The notes under the pieces were generated by a model. The model was not told where the DNA came from. It saw only the letters and a program-made list of their open reading frames with translations, and ran no database searches. A stretch of 64,000 bases of DNA, taken from assembly GCF_004570875.1 (NCBI RefSeq), contig NZ_SPQK01000018.1, positions 36,177 to 100,176 on the forward strand, written 5' to 3'. This stretch comes from Blastococcus sp. CT_GayMR16 (GTDB lineage: Bacteria; Actinomycetota; Actinomycetes; Mycobacteriales; Geodermatophilaceae). This document shows, piece after piece, positions 8,533-16,547 of this stretch. The stretch's first letter is position 1, and each line of letters opens with the position of its first letter. Made by a program: the position numbers and the translations under genes.

Positions 8533-9153
8533 TCAGTCGAACTCGGCGCCGAAGGAGCCCGTCTCGACCTCGCCGACCCGCTCGTAGGTGAGCATCAGCG
8601 CGCCCGTGGACGACGTCGCCTGGCTGGTGAGCCGCCACACCCGCGGGATCGCCCCCTCGCCGAACAGCCGCTTCCCCTCACCCAGCACCACGGGGAAGAC
8701 GACCACCCGCAGCTCGTCGACCAGGTCCTCCTTCAGCAGGGTCTGGATCAGGCCGGCCGACCCGTGCACCTGCAGCTCGCCGCCGTCCTCGGCCTTGAGC
8801 TTCCGGACAGCGTCCCCGACGTCGCCCTGGATCAGCTCCGCGGTCTCCCACTCGACCGCGTCGAGTCCGCGGGAGGCGACGTACTTCTTCTTGAAGTTGA
8901 GGCCCTGCGAGACCGGGTCGTCGCTGATCATCTTCGGCCAGGAGGCGTAGAAGATGTCGTAGGTGCCGCGGCCCAGCAGGAAGTCCTGGGCGCCGACGAA
9001 CCATGCACTCATCTGCTCGCCCAGAGCCTCGTCGAAGTGCGGCACCAGCCAGCCCTCGTGGGAGAACCCGCCCGAGGGGTCCTCCCCCGGCCCACCGGGC
9101 GCCTGCATGACGCCGTCCAGGGTCAGGAACGTGGTGACGACGAGCGTGCGCAT
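8533..9153 (-). CDS. Dihydrofolate reductase family (RibD C-terminal) protein
   Basis: A protein of 206 residues starting MRTLVVTTFLTLDGVMQAP at ATG 9153, with GGGAG five bases upstream. The TLDGVMQAPGG stretch, LLGRGTYDIFYASWP and VHGSAGLIQTLLKEDLVDE are hallmarks of the RibD C-terminal/DHFR-like group common in actinobacteria. The fold binds NADPH; most members are reductases of unknown substrate and not true folate enzymes. It is convergent with the FtsX operon (18 bases between stops) and divergent from the GAF-EAL gene. Confidence 0.9.
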   Translation of the reverse strand: MRTLVVTTFLTLDGVMQAPGGPGEDPSGGFSHEGWLVPHFDEALGEQMSAWFVGAQDFLLGRGTYDIFYASWPKMISDDPVSQGLNFKKKYVASRGLDAVEWETAELIQGDVGDAVRKLKAEDGGELQVHGSAGLIQTLLKEDLVDELRVVVFPVVLGEGKRLFGEGAIPRVWRLTSQATSSTGALMLTYERVGEVETGSFGAEFD

Positions 9154-9276
9154 GGCTTCTCCCGAGGGGGTCGTGTCGATGTGCTCCTTGTACTGACGAC
9201 GAACAGCGCCTCTCCTCATCGACACGCTCGCACAAACTTTCTCCAGGAAAGGCGCAGATCAGCCGATCACAGACCT

Positions 9277-10494
9277 ATGGGCAGGCAGCGTTCGGACGCC
9301 GAGCAGCAGATCGCTGACCTGCTGCACACCGCGAGGAAGTCGCTGCGCCTCAGCGTCGCCTTCCTGAGCCGGCTCGACGGCACCACGCAGCACCTCGAGG
9401 TCGTCGACACTGCCGTGCCCGTCCTCTTCAAGGAGGGCTACCAGCAGAAGCAGGAACTCACGCTCTGCCAGGCGATCCTCGACAAGAAGATCCCGCAGGT
9501 CATCCCCGACCTCACCGCCTTCCCCGAGGCCATGAAGCTGCCGGCGGCCCGCATGCCGCGACTGCGCAGCTACGTCTCGGTCCCCGTCGTCCTCAGTGAC
9601 GGCTCCCTCTACGGCACCTTCTGCGCGGCCGGCCTGACGACGGACAAGGACCTGAGCAAGCGCGACAAGGGCCTGATGGACGTCCTCGCCGCGGCGGCCG
9701 CAGTGATCATCGAGCCCGAGGTGCGCTCGCAGGAGCGGCGCTCGGAGATCGGTGACCGGCTCGGCCCGGTCATCGCCGACGGCGGGCCGGTCGTCGCGCT
9801 GCAGCCGATCGTGGACCTCGCCACGGGCGACCGCGTGGGCGCCGAGGCGCTCAGCCGCTTCCCCGCGGACTGGGGCATGGCACCCGACGTCGTCTTCGCC
9901 CAGGCGCACAGCATCGGCCTCGGCCACCGGCTGGAACTGCTCGCGCTGGAGCAGGCCGCCGCGCACCTGGACCGCGTCGGCGGCTACATCGCGATGAACG
10001 TGTCCCCAGCGACCCTGCTGACGCCGGAGTGCGGCGAGCTGCTCGCCCGGCTGCCCCTCCCCCGGGTGCTCCTCGAGCTGTCCGAGCACGACCAGGTGGA
10101 GGACTACGGCACGCTGAACGCCGCGCTCCGGCCGTTCCGGGCCGAGGGCATGCGGCTGGCGATCGACGACGTCGGTGCGGGCTTCTCCTCGCTGCGGCAC
10201 ATCGTCGTGACCTCTCCCGACGTCATCAAGATCGACCGCAGCATCGTCACCGGGCTCAACTCCGACCCCGTGCTGACCAAGCTGGTGCAGTCGCTGGTCG
10301 AGTTCGGGCACGGCTGCCGCGTCCGCGTGGTCGCCGAGGGCGTGGAGACCGCCGGCGAGGCCGCCGCGCTGCGCACGCTCGGCGTCGACTACGGCCAGGG
10401 CTGGCACTACGGCCGGCCCGGCCCGCCCGAGGCCCTGAGCGAGGCCCAGTCGCTGCGCGTCCCAGCTCCGCGGCAGGAACTGCTGCGCTCCTGA
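9277..10494 (+). CDS. GAF-EAL protein, probable c-di-GMP phosphodiesterase
   Basis: A protein of 405 residues: a GAF sensor at about 5-148, then an EAL domain at about 160-395. The residues needed for cyclic di-GMP hydrolysis are all visible: E190 of EAL, N241 in MNVSP, E270 in ELSEH, D297/D298 in IDDVG, K318 in IKIDR, E354 in VAEGVET and Q374 in GQGWHY. The domain is therefore predicted to be active, hydrolysing c-di-GMP to pGpG under control of a ligand at the GAF domain. No membrane segment is seen, so it should be cytosolic. ATG 9277 starts just before the first GAF helix. A PAS-GGDEF cyclase lies 0.7 kb downstream on the other strand. Confidence 0.92.
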   Translation: MGRQRSDAEQQIADLLHTARKSLRLSVAFLSRLDGTTQHLEVVDTAVPVLFKEGYQQKQELTLCQAILDKKIPQVIPDLTAFPEAMKLPAARMPRLRSYVSVPVVLSDGSLYGTFCAAGLTTDKDLSKRDKGLMDVLAAAAAVIIEPEVRSQERRSEIGDRLGPVIADGGPVVALQPIVDLATGDRVGAEALSRFPADWGMAPDVVFAQAHSIGLGHRLELLALEQAAAHLDRVGGYIAMNVSPATLLTPECGELLARLPLPRVLLELSEHDQVEDYGTLNAALRPFRAEGMRLAIDDVGAGFSSLRHIVVTSPDVIKIDRSIVTGLNSDPVLTKLVQSLVEFGHGCRVRVVAEGVETAGEAAALRTLGVDYGQGWHYGRPGPPEALSEAQSLRVPAPRQELLRS

Positions 10495-10576
10495 GAGTTC
10501 CAGGACGCCGGAACGAAACGGGTGCGTTCCGTCACCATCCGGTTGCCGCCGACCTACCGACGGGTAACCGGCGCTC

Positions 10577-11086
10577 ATGGCCAATTCAAGTACTGCTGCG
10601 CATTCGCACGAGGGGGAGCTCCGTCATGACCGACGGGCGAACCCGATGGGTGCCTACGTGGCCACCGCCGGCGTCGTCGTCTTCCTGATCGCCACCTTCC
10701 TGGACTGGGTGTCCACGCAGGACGACTCGGTGACCGGCACCGGCTACGAGACCGACACGACCATCCCGCTCGTCGCCTTCCTGGGCGTCGGCCTGGCGGC
10801 TGCCCTGCTCTACGCGCTGAACCGCGCTCGCGGCCGTCAGCACCGCGGTCTCTCGCTGACCACCATGGCCGCCGGTATCGCCGCGGCCGGTCTGGCGCTG
10901 AGCTACATCCTCGACGCTCCGGGCGCGCTCGAGCGCGGCGGCGACTACTCCGCCGAGGTGGGCACCTGGATCGCCCTGATCGGCGCGGTCGTCTGGACCG
11001 CCGGCGCGTTCCTGCTGGCCAAGGAGCCCGAGGGCGACGACGACTGGCACGGCACCGAGCGCAGGACCGGGCACACCGCCCACTGA
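10577..11086 (+). CDS. Small four-helix membrane protein, unknown function
   Basis: A protein of 169 residues with a polar, His-containing N-terminus and four hydrophobic segments at about 25-45, 64-82, 93-113 and 128-148. A charged tail follows (KEPEGDDDWHGTERR). I do not recognise a family. ATG 10577 gives the full frame; ATG 10646 directly before the first helix is an alternative. A strong GAGGGGGAG site at about 10610 serves an out-of-frame ATG at 10625 and cannot start this protein. The gene lies between two c-di-GMP genes and ends at a strong shared hairpin. Confidence 0.7.
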   Translation: MANSSTAAHSHEGELRHDRRANPMGAYVATAGVVVFLIATFLDWVSTQDDSVTGTGYETDTTIPLVAFLGVGLAAALLYALNRARGRQHRGLSLTTMAAGIAAAGLALSYILDAPGALERGGDYSAEVGTWIALIGAVVWTAGAFLLAKEPEGDDDWHGTERRTGHTAH

Positions 11087-11140
11087 CGCACTGACCTCTG
11101 CGGTCCGCGGTGCAACTCGCGCGCCCGACCGCTGAACTCC

Positions 11141-11184
11141 ACGGGTGTCCGTCCCGGAGCTACGACTCCGGGACGGGCACCCGT
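11141..11184. terminator. Bidirectional hairpin terminator
   Basis: A 19-bp stem with a single G-T wobble pairs 11141-11159 with 11166-11184 around a 6-base loop. It lies between the convergent membrane-protein gene (ends 11086) and the GGDEF gene (ends 11192). Only a short T run follows, as is usual in high-GC actinobacteria. Confidence 0.85.
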
Positions 11185-11191
11185 TTCCCTG

Positions 11192-12097
11192 TCAGCGCGG
11201 GAGCCGCCGCCGCTGGTGGGTCTTCGCCCCGTACATCGCCCGGTCCGCCCGGCCGATGAGCTCGTCGCCCGACTCCCCGGCCCGCCCGATCGCGACCCCG
11301 ACGCTGACTCCCAGCGACAAGGGACCGTCCGGCCCCGGAAACGGACGCCCCACCTCGGCGGCGACGCGACGCACGAGATCGGCGAGCGCGGCCTCGTCCG
11401 GGGTCGGACAGAGGATCACGAACTCGTCCCCGCCGAAGCGCGCGACCAGGTCCGCCGGACCGGTCAGTGCGACCAGCCGGGCAGCGACCTCGGCGAGGAT
11501 CCGGTCGCCGACGGCGTGCCCGTGCTCGTCGTTGACCTCCTTGAACTGGTCGAGGTCGCAGAACAGCAGCGCGCAGCCCGGCCCCTCCTCCAGCCGCCGG
11601 TGCAGCGCGTCGAAGAGCGCCCCGCGGTTGGCGATGCCGGTGAGCAGGTCGGTCTGCGCCCGCTGGTGGAGGAGCTCCTCGCGCCGGCGGTCGTCGGTGA
11701 CGTCCAGGCCCACGCAGGCGAGCGCATAGGGCAGCCCGTCGTCGTCGGTGAGCACGGTGTTGCGCATCGCCACGCGACGGCGTTCGCCGTCCCCGGTCAG
11801 CCAGTCCCCCTCCTGGGGGTGGGCGGTTCCGCTCGCCATGGCGCGCTCGACGGCGTCCTGGGCGAGGACGACGTGCTCGGGCGCGACGTAGACCTCCCAG
11901 AACTTCTCGCCCTGGAGGTCGTCGACCGAGCGGCCGGTGAAGCGCTCGAGGGCGCGGTTGGCCAGCAGGATGTGCCCGGCGCCGTCGATGATGCAGACCA
12001 GGGCATCGGTGGACTCGACGAATGCGCGCAACAGATCGTCGTCGAACCGGCCACCCGCCGAAGCGTGTCGCCGTGGTGGACACACGTGATCAACCAC
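11192..12097 (-). CDS. PAS-GGDEF diguanylate cyclase
   Basis: A protein of 301 residues from GTG 12097. A PAS domain (about 20-138; ALVCIIDGAGHILLANRALE) is followed by a GGDEF domain. The DLLTGIANR entry motif, DLDQFKEVNDEHGHAVGD and RFGGDEFVI (GGDEF at 222-226) are intact, so synthesis of cyclic di-GMP from GTP is expected. The product-inhibition site RxxD, five residues before GGDEF, reads GPAD at 213-216, so allosteric feedback through that site should be absent. No membrane helix is seen. GGAG lies 9 bases before the GTG. It is convergent with the small membrane protein. Confidence 0.92.
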   Translation of the reverse strand: MVDHVCPPRRHASAGGRFDDDLLRAFVESTDALVCIIDGAGHILLANRALERFTGRSVDDLQGEKFWEVYVAPEHVVLAQDAVERAMASGTAHPQEGDWLTGDGERRRVAMRNTVLTDDDGLPYALACVGLDVTDDRRREELLHQRAQTDLLTGIANRGALFDALHRRLEEGPGCALLFCDLDQFKEVNDEHGHAVGDRILAEVAARLVALTGPADLVARFGGDEFVILCPTPDEAALADLVRRVAAEVGRPFPGPDGPLSLGVSVGVAIGRAGESGDELIGRADRAMYGAKTHQRRRLPR

Positions 12098-12271
12098 CCG
12101 TCGGCACTCCTGGTCCGCCGGCCTCCGCGCTGCGCTGCACGTCCGGTGCGGGCACGATACGGGGGACGGGATGGTTCCGCATACCAGGGCAACGGGGAAA
12201 CGTCCGGCGCGTCACGGTCTTCGCCGCAATTCTTCCGCAGCAGGGCCCCGCGCGGTTCCGATCGGTCGCGT

Positions 12272-12667
12272 TCAGGTCTCGACGGTCGCCGTGGACACCT
12301 CCGAGTGCAGGACGAACGGGCACCCGCGGCAGGCCTCCCGGCCCACCTGGGCGAACCAGCGGCAGCTCCCGCGGATGCCGCAGGCCGGCAGCCGGTCGCC
12401 CGGATCCCCGTCGTCCTGCGACGCGACCACCCGGTCGGCGACGGAGCAGCGCCCGGCCTCGGTCCAGTTCGCGCAGCCCTGCTCGACGCACGGCTCGGCG
12501 AACCGGAAGCGTGCCTCGGGGAGCCTGCCCTCCTCCGCCCGGGCGACGAACTCGTCGTCGATCGGCGGCGGGGGACGCAGGTACGCGAGCTCACCGGAGC
12601 TGGTCACGATGCCCAGCAACAGGCTGCCCGGGCGGCACCGGCCGCTCGGGCAGGTGCACCCGCCCAT
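12272..12667 (-). CDS. Cysteine-rich conserved protein, unknown function
   Basis: A protein of 131 residues with ten cysteines in three groups: CTCPSGRC at the N-terminus, PCVEQGCANW and GRCSVAD in the middle, and ACGIRGSCRWF then EACRGCPFV at the C-terminus. The spacing looks like metal or iron-sulfur ligands more than disulfides, since no signal peptide is present. The C-terminal CxxxxxCRWF...CxxCP pattern seems familiar from other actinobacterial hypothetical proteins, but I cannot name a family. It sits between a small conserved protein (9 bases apart) and the GGDEF gene on the same strand. Confidence 0.75.
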   Translation of the reverse strand: MGGCTCPSGRCRPGSLLLGIVTSSGELAYLRPPPPIDDEFVARAEEGRLPEARFRFAEPCVEQGCANWTEAGRCSVADRVVASQDDGDPGDRLPACGIRGSCRWFAQVGREACRGCPFVLHSEVSTATVET

Positions 12668-12676
12668 GCCGGGCCG

Positions 12677-12913
12677 CTAGAACCGCAGGTCGGGGAGGTG
12701 GGCCACGATGCCGTCGGTCGGCCCGATCGGCGGGATCTTGCCGCCCAGGTCAGGCGTGAGCCGGTGCACCCGGTAGCCGGAGGCCACATCGATGCTCGCC
12801 AGTTCGACCAGCGCCGCCTTCTGGACGGCGAACCGGATCCGCTCGGCTTCCTTCTCGTCCAGGTCCAGGCCGCGCAGTGCCACGCGGAACTCGAGATCCC
12901 GTTCCTTCGCCAC
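12677..12913 (-). CDS. Small conserved protein, unknown function
   Basis: A protein of 78 residues starting with GTG 12913 after GGAGGGGGAC, a near-perfect ribosome-binding site, so the longer frame starting at 12976 is not used. The sequence begins VAKERDLEFRVALRGL and includes a predicted helix (EKEAERIRFAVQKAALVEL) followed by a short strand (YRVHRL). No membrane segment or known catalytic motif is visible. It ends 9 bases before the cysteine-rich gene, so the two are probably co-transcribed. Confidence 0.75.
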   Translation of the reverse strand: MAKERDLEFRVALRGLDLDEKEAERIRFAVQKAALVELASIDVASGYRVHRLTPDLGGKIPPIGPTDGIVAHLPDLRF

Positions 12914-13035
12914 GTCCGTCCCCCTCCGTCGCGCCGCCCCGGACGGGACGACGGAGAAAACGCTCCTCCTGCCCACCGGCGTCGTCCAGGGGTTCGGCGA
13001 CGGCCCGGTCTCGCAGGAGGCGCGGGGACGGCGGG

Positions 13036-14118
13036 TCAGTTCCGGCCCGCCGCCAGCGTCGGGTAGTCGGTGTAGCCCTCGGCGCCGGCGGCGTAGAAGG
13101 TCGCCGGGTTGGGCGCGTTCTCCGGGTGCTCCCCGGCCCAGCGCTCGACCAGGTCGGGGTTGGCGATGACGAGCCGGCCGACGGCGACGGCCTCGGCGTG
13201 CGCTTCGCCGATCAGCCGGACCGCCTCGTCGCGCGTGGTGGGCGAGGAGAAGCCGCTGTTGGCGATCAGCGGGCCGTCGAAGCGGCGGCGCAGGTCCTGG
13301 ACCAGCTCGCCCGAGGGCTCCTTGTGCAGCACGCTCAGGTAGGCCAGGCCGAGCGGGCGCAGCCCGTCGACCAGGGCGTCGTAGGTGGCCCGCACGTCGT
13401 CGGGGTCGGTCTCGAGGACGCCCTGGATGTTGTGCTCGGGCGAGATGCGGATGCCGACCCGGCCGGCGCCGATCGCCCCGGCGACCGCCGTGGCGACCTC
13501 GACGACGAACCGGGCGCGGTTCTCCGGGCTCCCGCCGTACACGTCGTCCCGCTGGTTGGACGCCGGGGAGAGGAACTCGTGCAGCAGGTAGCCGTTCGCG
13601 CCGTGGATCTCCACGCCGTCCAGACCCGCGGCGACGGCCCGCTCGGCCGCGGCGACGAAGTCGGCCAGCGTCGCCCGCGCCTCGTCGGTGGTCAGCGCGT
13701 GCGGGACGGGGAAGGGGTGCGTGCCGGTCGGCGTGCGCACCGCGCCGTCGATGGCGATCGCGCTGGGAGCGACGATCCGGCCGACGCCGTTGATGTCGGG
13801 GTGGGAGACGCGGCCGGAGTGCATCACCTGCATCACGATGCGCCCGCCGCGCGCGTGCACCGCCTCGGCCACGCGACGCCAGCCCTCGACCTGCTCGTCG
13901 GTGACGATGCCGGGCTGACCGGGGTAGGCGCGCGATTCCGCGTTCGGGAACGTGCCCTCGGTGATGATCAGGCCGACGCTCGCCCGCTGGGCGTAGTGGT
14001 CGGCGACGAGCTCACCGGGGACGCCGGCGTCACCGGAACGCAACCGGGTCAGCGGCGCCATGACGACGCGGTTGGCGAGTTGGAGGTCCCCGAGGGAGAC
14101 GGGCGCGAACAGGTCCAT
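13036..14118 (-). CDS. Old yellow enzyme family alkene reductase
   Basis: A 360-residue FMN enzyme of the OYE/NemA class. The start MDLFAPVSLGDLQLANRVVM and the following APLTR are typical. EIHGANGYLLHEFLSP supplies the substrate-binding His and Asn, NQRDDVYGGS is the conserved loop after it, and VGRLVIANPDL is the C-terminal phosphate-binding strand. Members reduce activated C=C bonds (enones, nitro esters, maleimides) with NADPH. ATG 14118 matches the family start; ATG 14151 in frame would add 11 residues. It lies 68 bases downstream of the ABC exporter on the same strand and could share its transcript. Confidence 0.93.
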   Translation of the reverse strand: MDLFAPVSLGDLQLANRVVMAPLTRLRSGDAGVPGELVADHYAQRASVGLIITEGTFPNAESRAYPGQPGIVTDEQVEGWRRVAEAVHARGGRIVMQVMHSGRVSHPDINGVGRIVAPSAIAIDGAVRTPTGTHPFPVPHALTTDEARATLADFVAAAERAVAAGLDGVEIHGANGYLLHEFLSPASNQRDDVYGGSPENRARFVVEVATAVAGAIGAGRVGIRISPEHNIQGVLETDPDDVRATYDALVDGLRPLGLAYLSVLHKEPSGELVQDLRRRFDGPLIANSGFSSPTTRDEAVRLIGEAHAEAVAVGRLVIANPDLVERWAGEHPENAPNPATFYAAGAEGYTDYPTLAAGRN

Positions 14119-14186
14119 GACGGCGGCAACCGGGTTGCCCCGCGCAACCATTCCGGAACGGGTCCGGATGCGTCGCTCGTCACGTC

Positions 14187-16019
14187 TCAGGCGACGAGGA
14201 CGGCGTCCCGCTGGGCGGTCCCGGCCAACCGGGCATACCGGCCGTCCTCGGCCATGAGGTCCTCGTGGGTCCCCTGCTCGACGATCCGGCCGGCGTCGAG
14301 GACGACGATCCGGTCGGCGTCGCGCACGGTGGACAGCCGGTGGGCGATGGTGATCGTCGTCCGGCCGCGGCTGGCCTCGTCGAGCGCGGTCTGCACGGCC
14401 CGCTCCGTCTGGTTGTCCAGCGCGCTGGTCGCCTCGTCGAGGACCAGGACCCGTGGGTCGCGCAGCAGCGTGCGGGCGATCGCCAGCCGCTGCTTCTCGC
14501 CCCCGGAGAACCGGTGCCCGCGCGCGCCGACGACCGTGTCGTAGCCGTCGGGCAGGGCGGTGATCAGGTCGTGGATCTGCGCGCGCCGGGCAGCGGCGGT
14601 CATCTCGTCGTCCGTGGCGTCGGGGCGGGCGTGCCGCAGGTTCTCCCGGATCGTGCCGTGCAGCAGGTAGGTCTCCTGCGAGACGACGCCGACCACCCGC
14701 GCCAGGTCGGCGAGCGCCAGGTCGCGCACGTCGACGCCGTCGATGAGCACGCGCCCGGAGGTGGGGTCGTTGAGCCGCGCGACCAGCGAGGCGAGCGTGC
14801 TCTTGCCGGAGCCGGTGGCGCCGACGAGCGCCAGGCTGCTGCCGGCGGGCACCGTGACGTCGATGTCGCTCAGTGCCGGGCGGGGGCCGTCCGGGTAGCG
14901 GAAGCCCACGTGCTCGAAGCGGACCTCGCCGCGGACGGCGGCCGGGTCGACCGGCACCGGGGCGATGGGGTCGTCGATGTCGACGGGCAGGTCGAGGTAC
15001 TCGAACACCCGGCTGAACAGCGCCATCGAGCTGGTCAGCGTGACGCCGAGGTCGAGCAGGCCCATCAGCGGCCGGAACAGCGTGCCCTGCAGCGCGGTGA
15101 ACGCGACCAGGGTGCCGATCGTCATGCCGCCGGAGGTCGCCGGGAAGCCCGCGGCCAGGTAGATGAGCGCCGGGATGCCGGCGAACACGATGCTCATGGT
15201 CGCCATCCGCCACCGGCCGGCCAGCTGCGAGCGCACCTCGAGGGCGACCAGGTCGTGGGACGTGCCGGTGAACCGCTGCGACTGCGCGGGCCCGGCGCCG
15301 AGGGTCTTGCCGAGCAGCACACCGCTGACCGAGAGGCCCTCCTCGACCTGGGAGTGCAGATCCGCGAGGTGCCGCTGACGCTGCGCGGTGATCGTCCGGC
15401 GCATCCGCGCGACGCGGCGGGTCAGCCAGATCGCCGGCGGGAGCACGACGAGGGACAGCAGCGAGAGCCGCCAGCTGAGTGCCGCCATCGCCACCGCCGT
15501 CCCGATGACCGTGGTGGCGTTCGAGGCGGCCGACGTCGCGGTCGAGGTGACGACCGACTGCATGCCGCCGATGTCGTTCATCAGCCGCGACTGCACCTCA
15601 CCGCCCTTGGTGCGCGTGAAGAAGCCGAGCGACTGGCGCTGCAGGTGCGTGAAGACCGCCGTCCGCAGGCCGTGCATGACCCGCTGACCGACGGTCGTCG
15701 ACAGCCACGTCTGGACGACGCCGAAGACCGCCGTGACGACGGTGACCGCGAGCATGCCGCCGACCGCCCAGACGAGCAGCCGGACGTCCTGACGGGGGAG
15801 CGCCTCGTCGATGACCATGCGCACGAGGAAAGGGGTGGCCAGCGCGACGGTGGAGCTGGCCACGATCAGGGCCACCACCACCGAGAGCTGCCACCGGTAG
15901 GGCCGGAACAGGCCGGCCACCCGGCTCCAGCGAACGGGCGACCGCTCGAGCTGGGCCTTGTCGGCCGGATCGGGGTTCCTGGAACCACCCTCGCGACCGC
16001 GGCCGTTCTTCGTCGTCAT
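14187..16019 (-). CDS. ABCB-type multidrug/lipid exporter, fused TMD-NBD
   Basis: About 610 residues: a transmembrane domain with six helices (about 40-325) fused to an ATPase domain. Walker [10 protein letters not shown], signature FSGGEKQR, Walker [13 protein letters not shown] and H-loop IAHRLSTV are intact, so the homodimer should be active as an exporter. The start is unclear: ATG 16019 has AGGAGG 17 bases away, while GTG 16037 overlaps that same AGGAGG. The gene is divergent from a MarR regulator and shares an operator region with it, the usual layout for a drug-inducible exporter. Confidence 0.93.
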   Translation of the reverse strand: MTTKNGRGREGGSRNPDPADKAQLERSPVRWSRVAGLFRPYRWQLSVVVALIVASSTVALATPFLVRMVIDEALPRQDVRLLVWAVGGMLAVTVVTAVFGVVQTWLSTTVGQRVMHGLRTAVFTHLQRQSLGFFTRTKGGEVQSRLMNDIGGMQSVVTSTATSAASNATTVIGTAVAMAALSWRLSLLSLVVLPPAIWLTRRVARMRRTITAQRQRHLADLHSQVEEGLSVSGVLLGKTLGAGPAQSQRFTGTSHDLVALEVRSQLAGRWRMATMSIVFAGIPALIYLAAGFPATSGGMTIGTLVAFTALQGTLFRPLMGLLDLGVTLTSSMALFSRVFEYLDLPVDIDDPIAPVPVDPAAVRGEVRFEHVGFRYPDGPRPALSDIDVTVPAGSSLALVGATGSGKSTLASLVARLNDPTSGRVLIDGVDVRDLALADLARVVGVVSQETYLLHGTIRENLRHARPDATDDEMTAAARRAQIHDLITALPDGYDTVVGARGHRFSGGEKQRLAIARTLLRDPRVLVLDEATSALDNQTERAVQTALDEASRGRTTITIAHRLSTVRDADRIVVLDAGRIVEQGTHEDLMAEDGRYARLAGTAQRDAVLVA

Positions 16020-16057
16020 CTCGTCGATGCCGACCACCTCCTGAGTTCGAATGCTGA

Positions 16058-16080
16058 GGTTACCTCACGGTGTGGTAACC
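16058..16080. promoter_or_regulatory. Operator candidate between ABC exporter and MarR gene
   Basis: GGTTACC (16058-16064) and its reverse complement GGTAACC (16074-16080) are separated by 9 bases. The dyad covers the expected -35 area of the MarR gene and lies 38-60 bases upstream of the exporter start. The size and position fit autoregulation by the adjacent MarR protein. Confidence 0.5.
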
Positions 16081-16093
16081 ACGCAGCTCCCGC

Positions 16094-16099
16094 TACGAT
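16094..16099 (+). promoter_or_regulatory. -10 box candidate, leaderless marR gene
   Basis: TACGAT lies 6 bases before the GTG at 16106 and there is no Shine-Dalgarno sequence, so the transcript would begin at the start codon. Confidence 0.4.
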
Positions 16100-16105
16100 T
16101 CCCGG

Positions 16106-16522
16106 GTGGCGGACGACGGGACGGCCGAACTCGGGGACCTGGTGATGCGGGTGGCCCGGACGCAGCGGCGGCGCTTCCGGGAGGTCCTGGCGCCGTGGGA
16201 CCTCTCCCCGCACCACGCCCGCGCGCTCGCGGTGGTCGTGGGCCGGGACGGCGTGCGGCTGACCGACCTGGCCGAGGCGCTGCACATCGCGCCCCGCTCA
16301 GCGACCGAGGTGGCCGACGGCCTGCAGGAACGCGGTCTGGTCGAGCGGACCCCGGATCCCGGCGACCGGCGGGCGGTGATCCTCCGGCCGACCGCCGAGG
16401 GACGGCGCATCCGCGCGGAGATCGACGCGGCCCGGGTGGCCGACGCGGCCCAGCTCTTCGGGCGGCTCCCGGCCGCTGATCGAGCGGAACTCGCCCGGAT
16501 CCTGCGGGCCCTCGCGGACTGA
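16106..16522 (+). CDS. MarR family transcriptional regulator
   Basis: A 138-residue winged-helix repressor from GTG 16106. The recognition helix region reads LTDLAEALHIAPRSATEVADG, and the wing carries RTPDPGDRRAVILRPT, the conserved DxRxxxxxLT segment. Such proteins bind a palindrome as dimers and release it on binding aromatic or hydrophobic compounds. It is divergent from the ABC exporter, which is its likely target, with a dyad between them. Confidence 0.92.
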   Translation: MADDGTAELGDLVMRVARTQRRRFREVLAPWDLSPHHARALAVVVGRDGVRLTDLAEALHIAPRSATEVADGLQERGLVERTPDPGDRRAVILRPTAEGRRIRAEIDAARVADAAQLFGRLPAADRAELARILRALAD

Positions 16523-16547
16523 CGCGGGGCAGGACAAGATCGGCCTC

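Noticed and set aside
10608..10688. ATG at 10625 with a very strong upstream GAGGGGGAG.
   Set aside because: Its frame ends after about 21 codons and shows no coding pattern; the membrane protein is read in another frame across it. A short peptide is possible but unsupported.
12914..12976. Upstream extension of the 78-residue protein.
   Set aside because: GTG 12913 has a near-perfect ribosome-binding site, and the extension would translate through that site.
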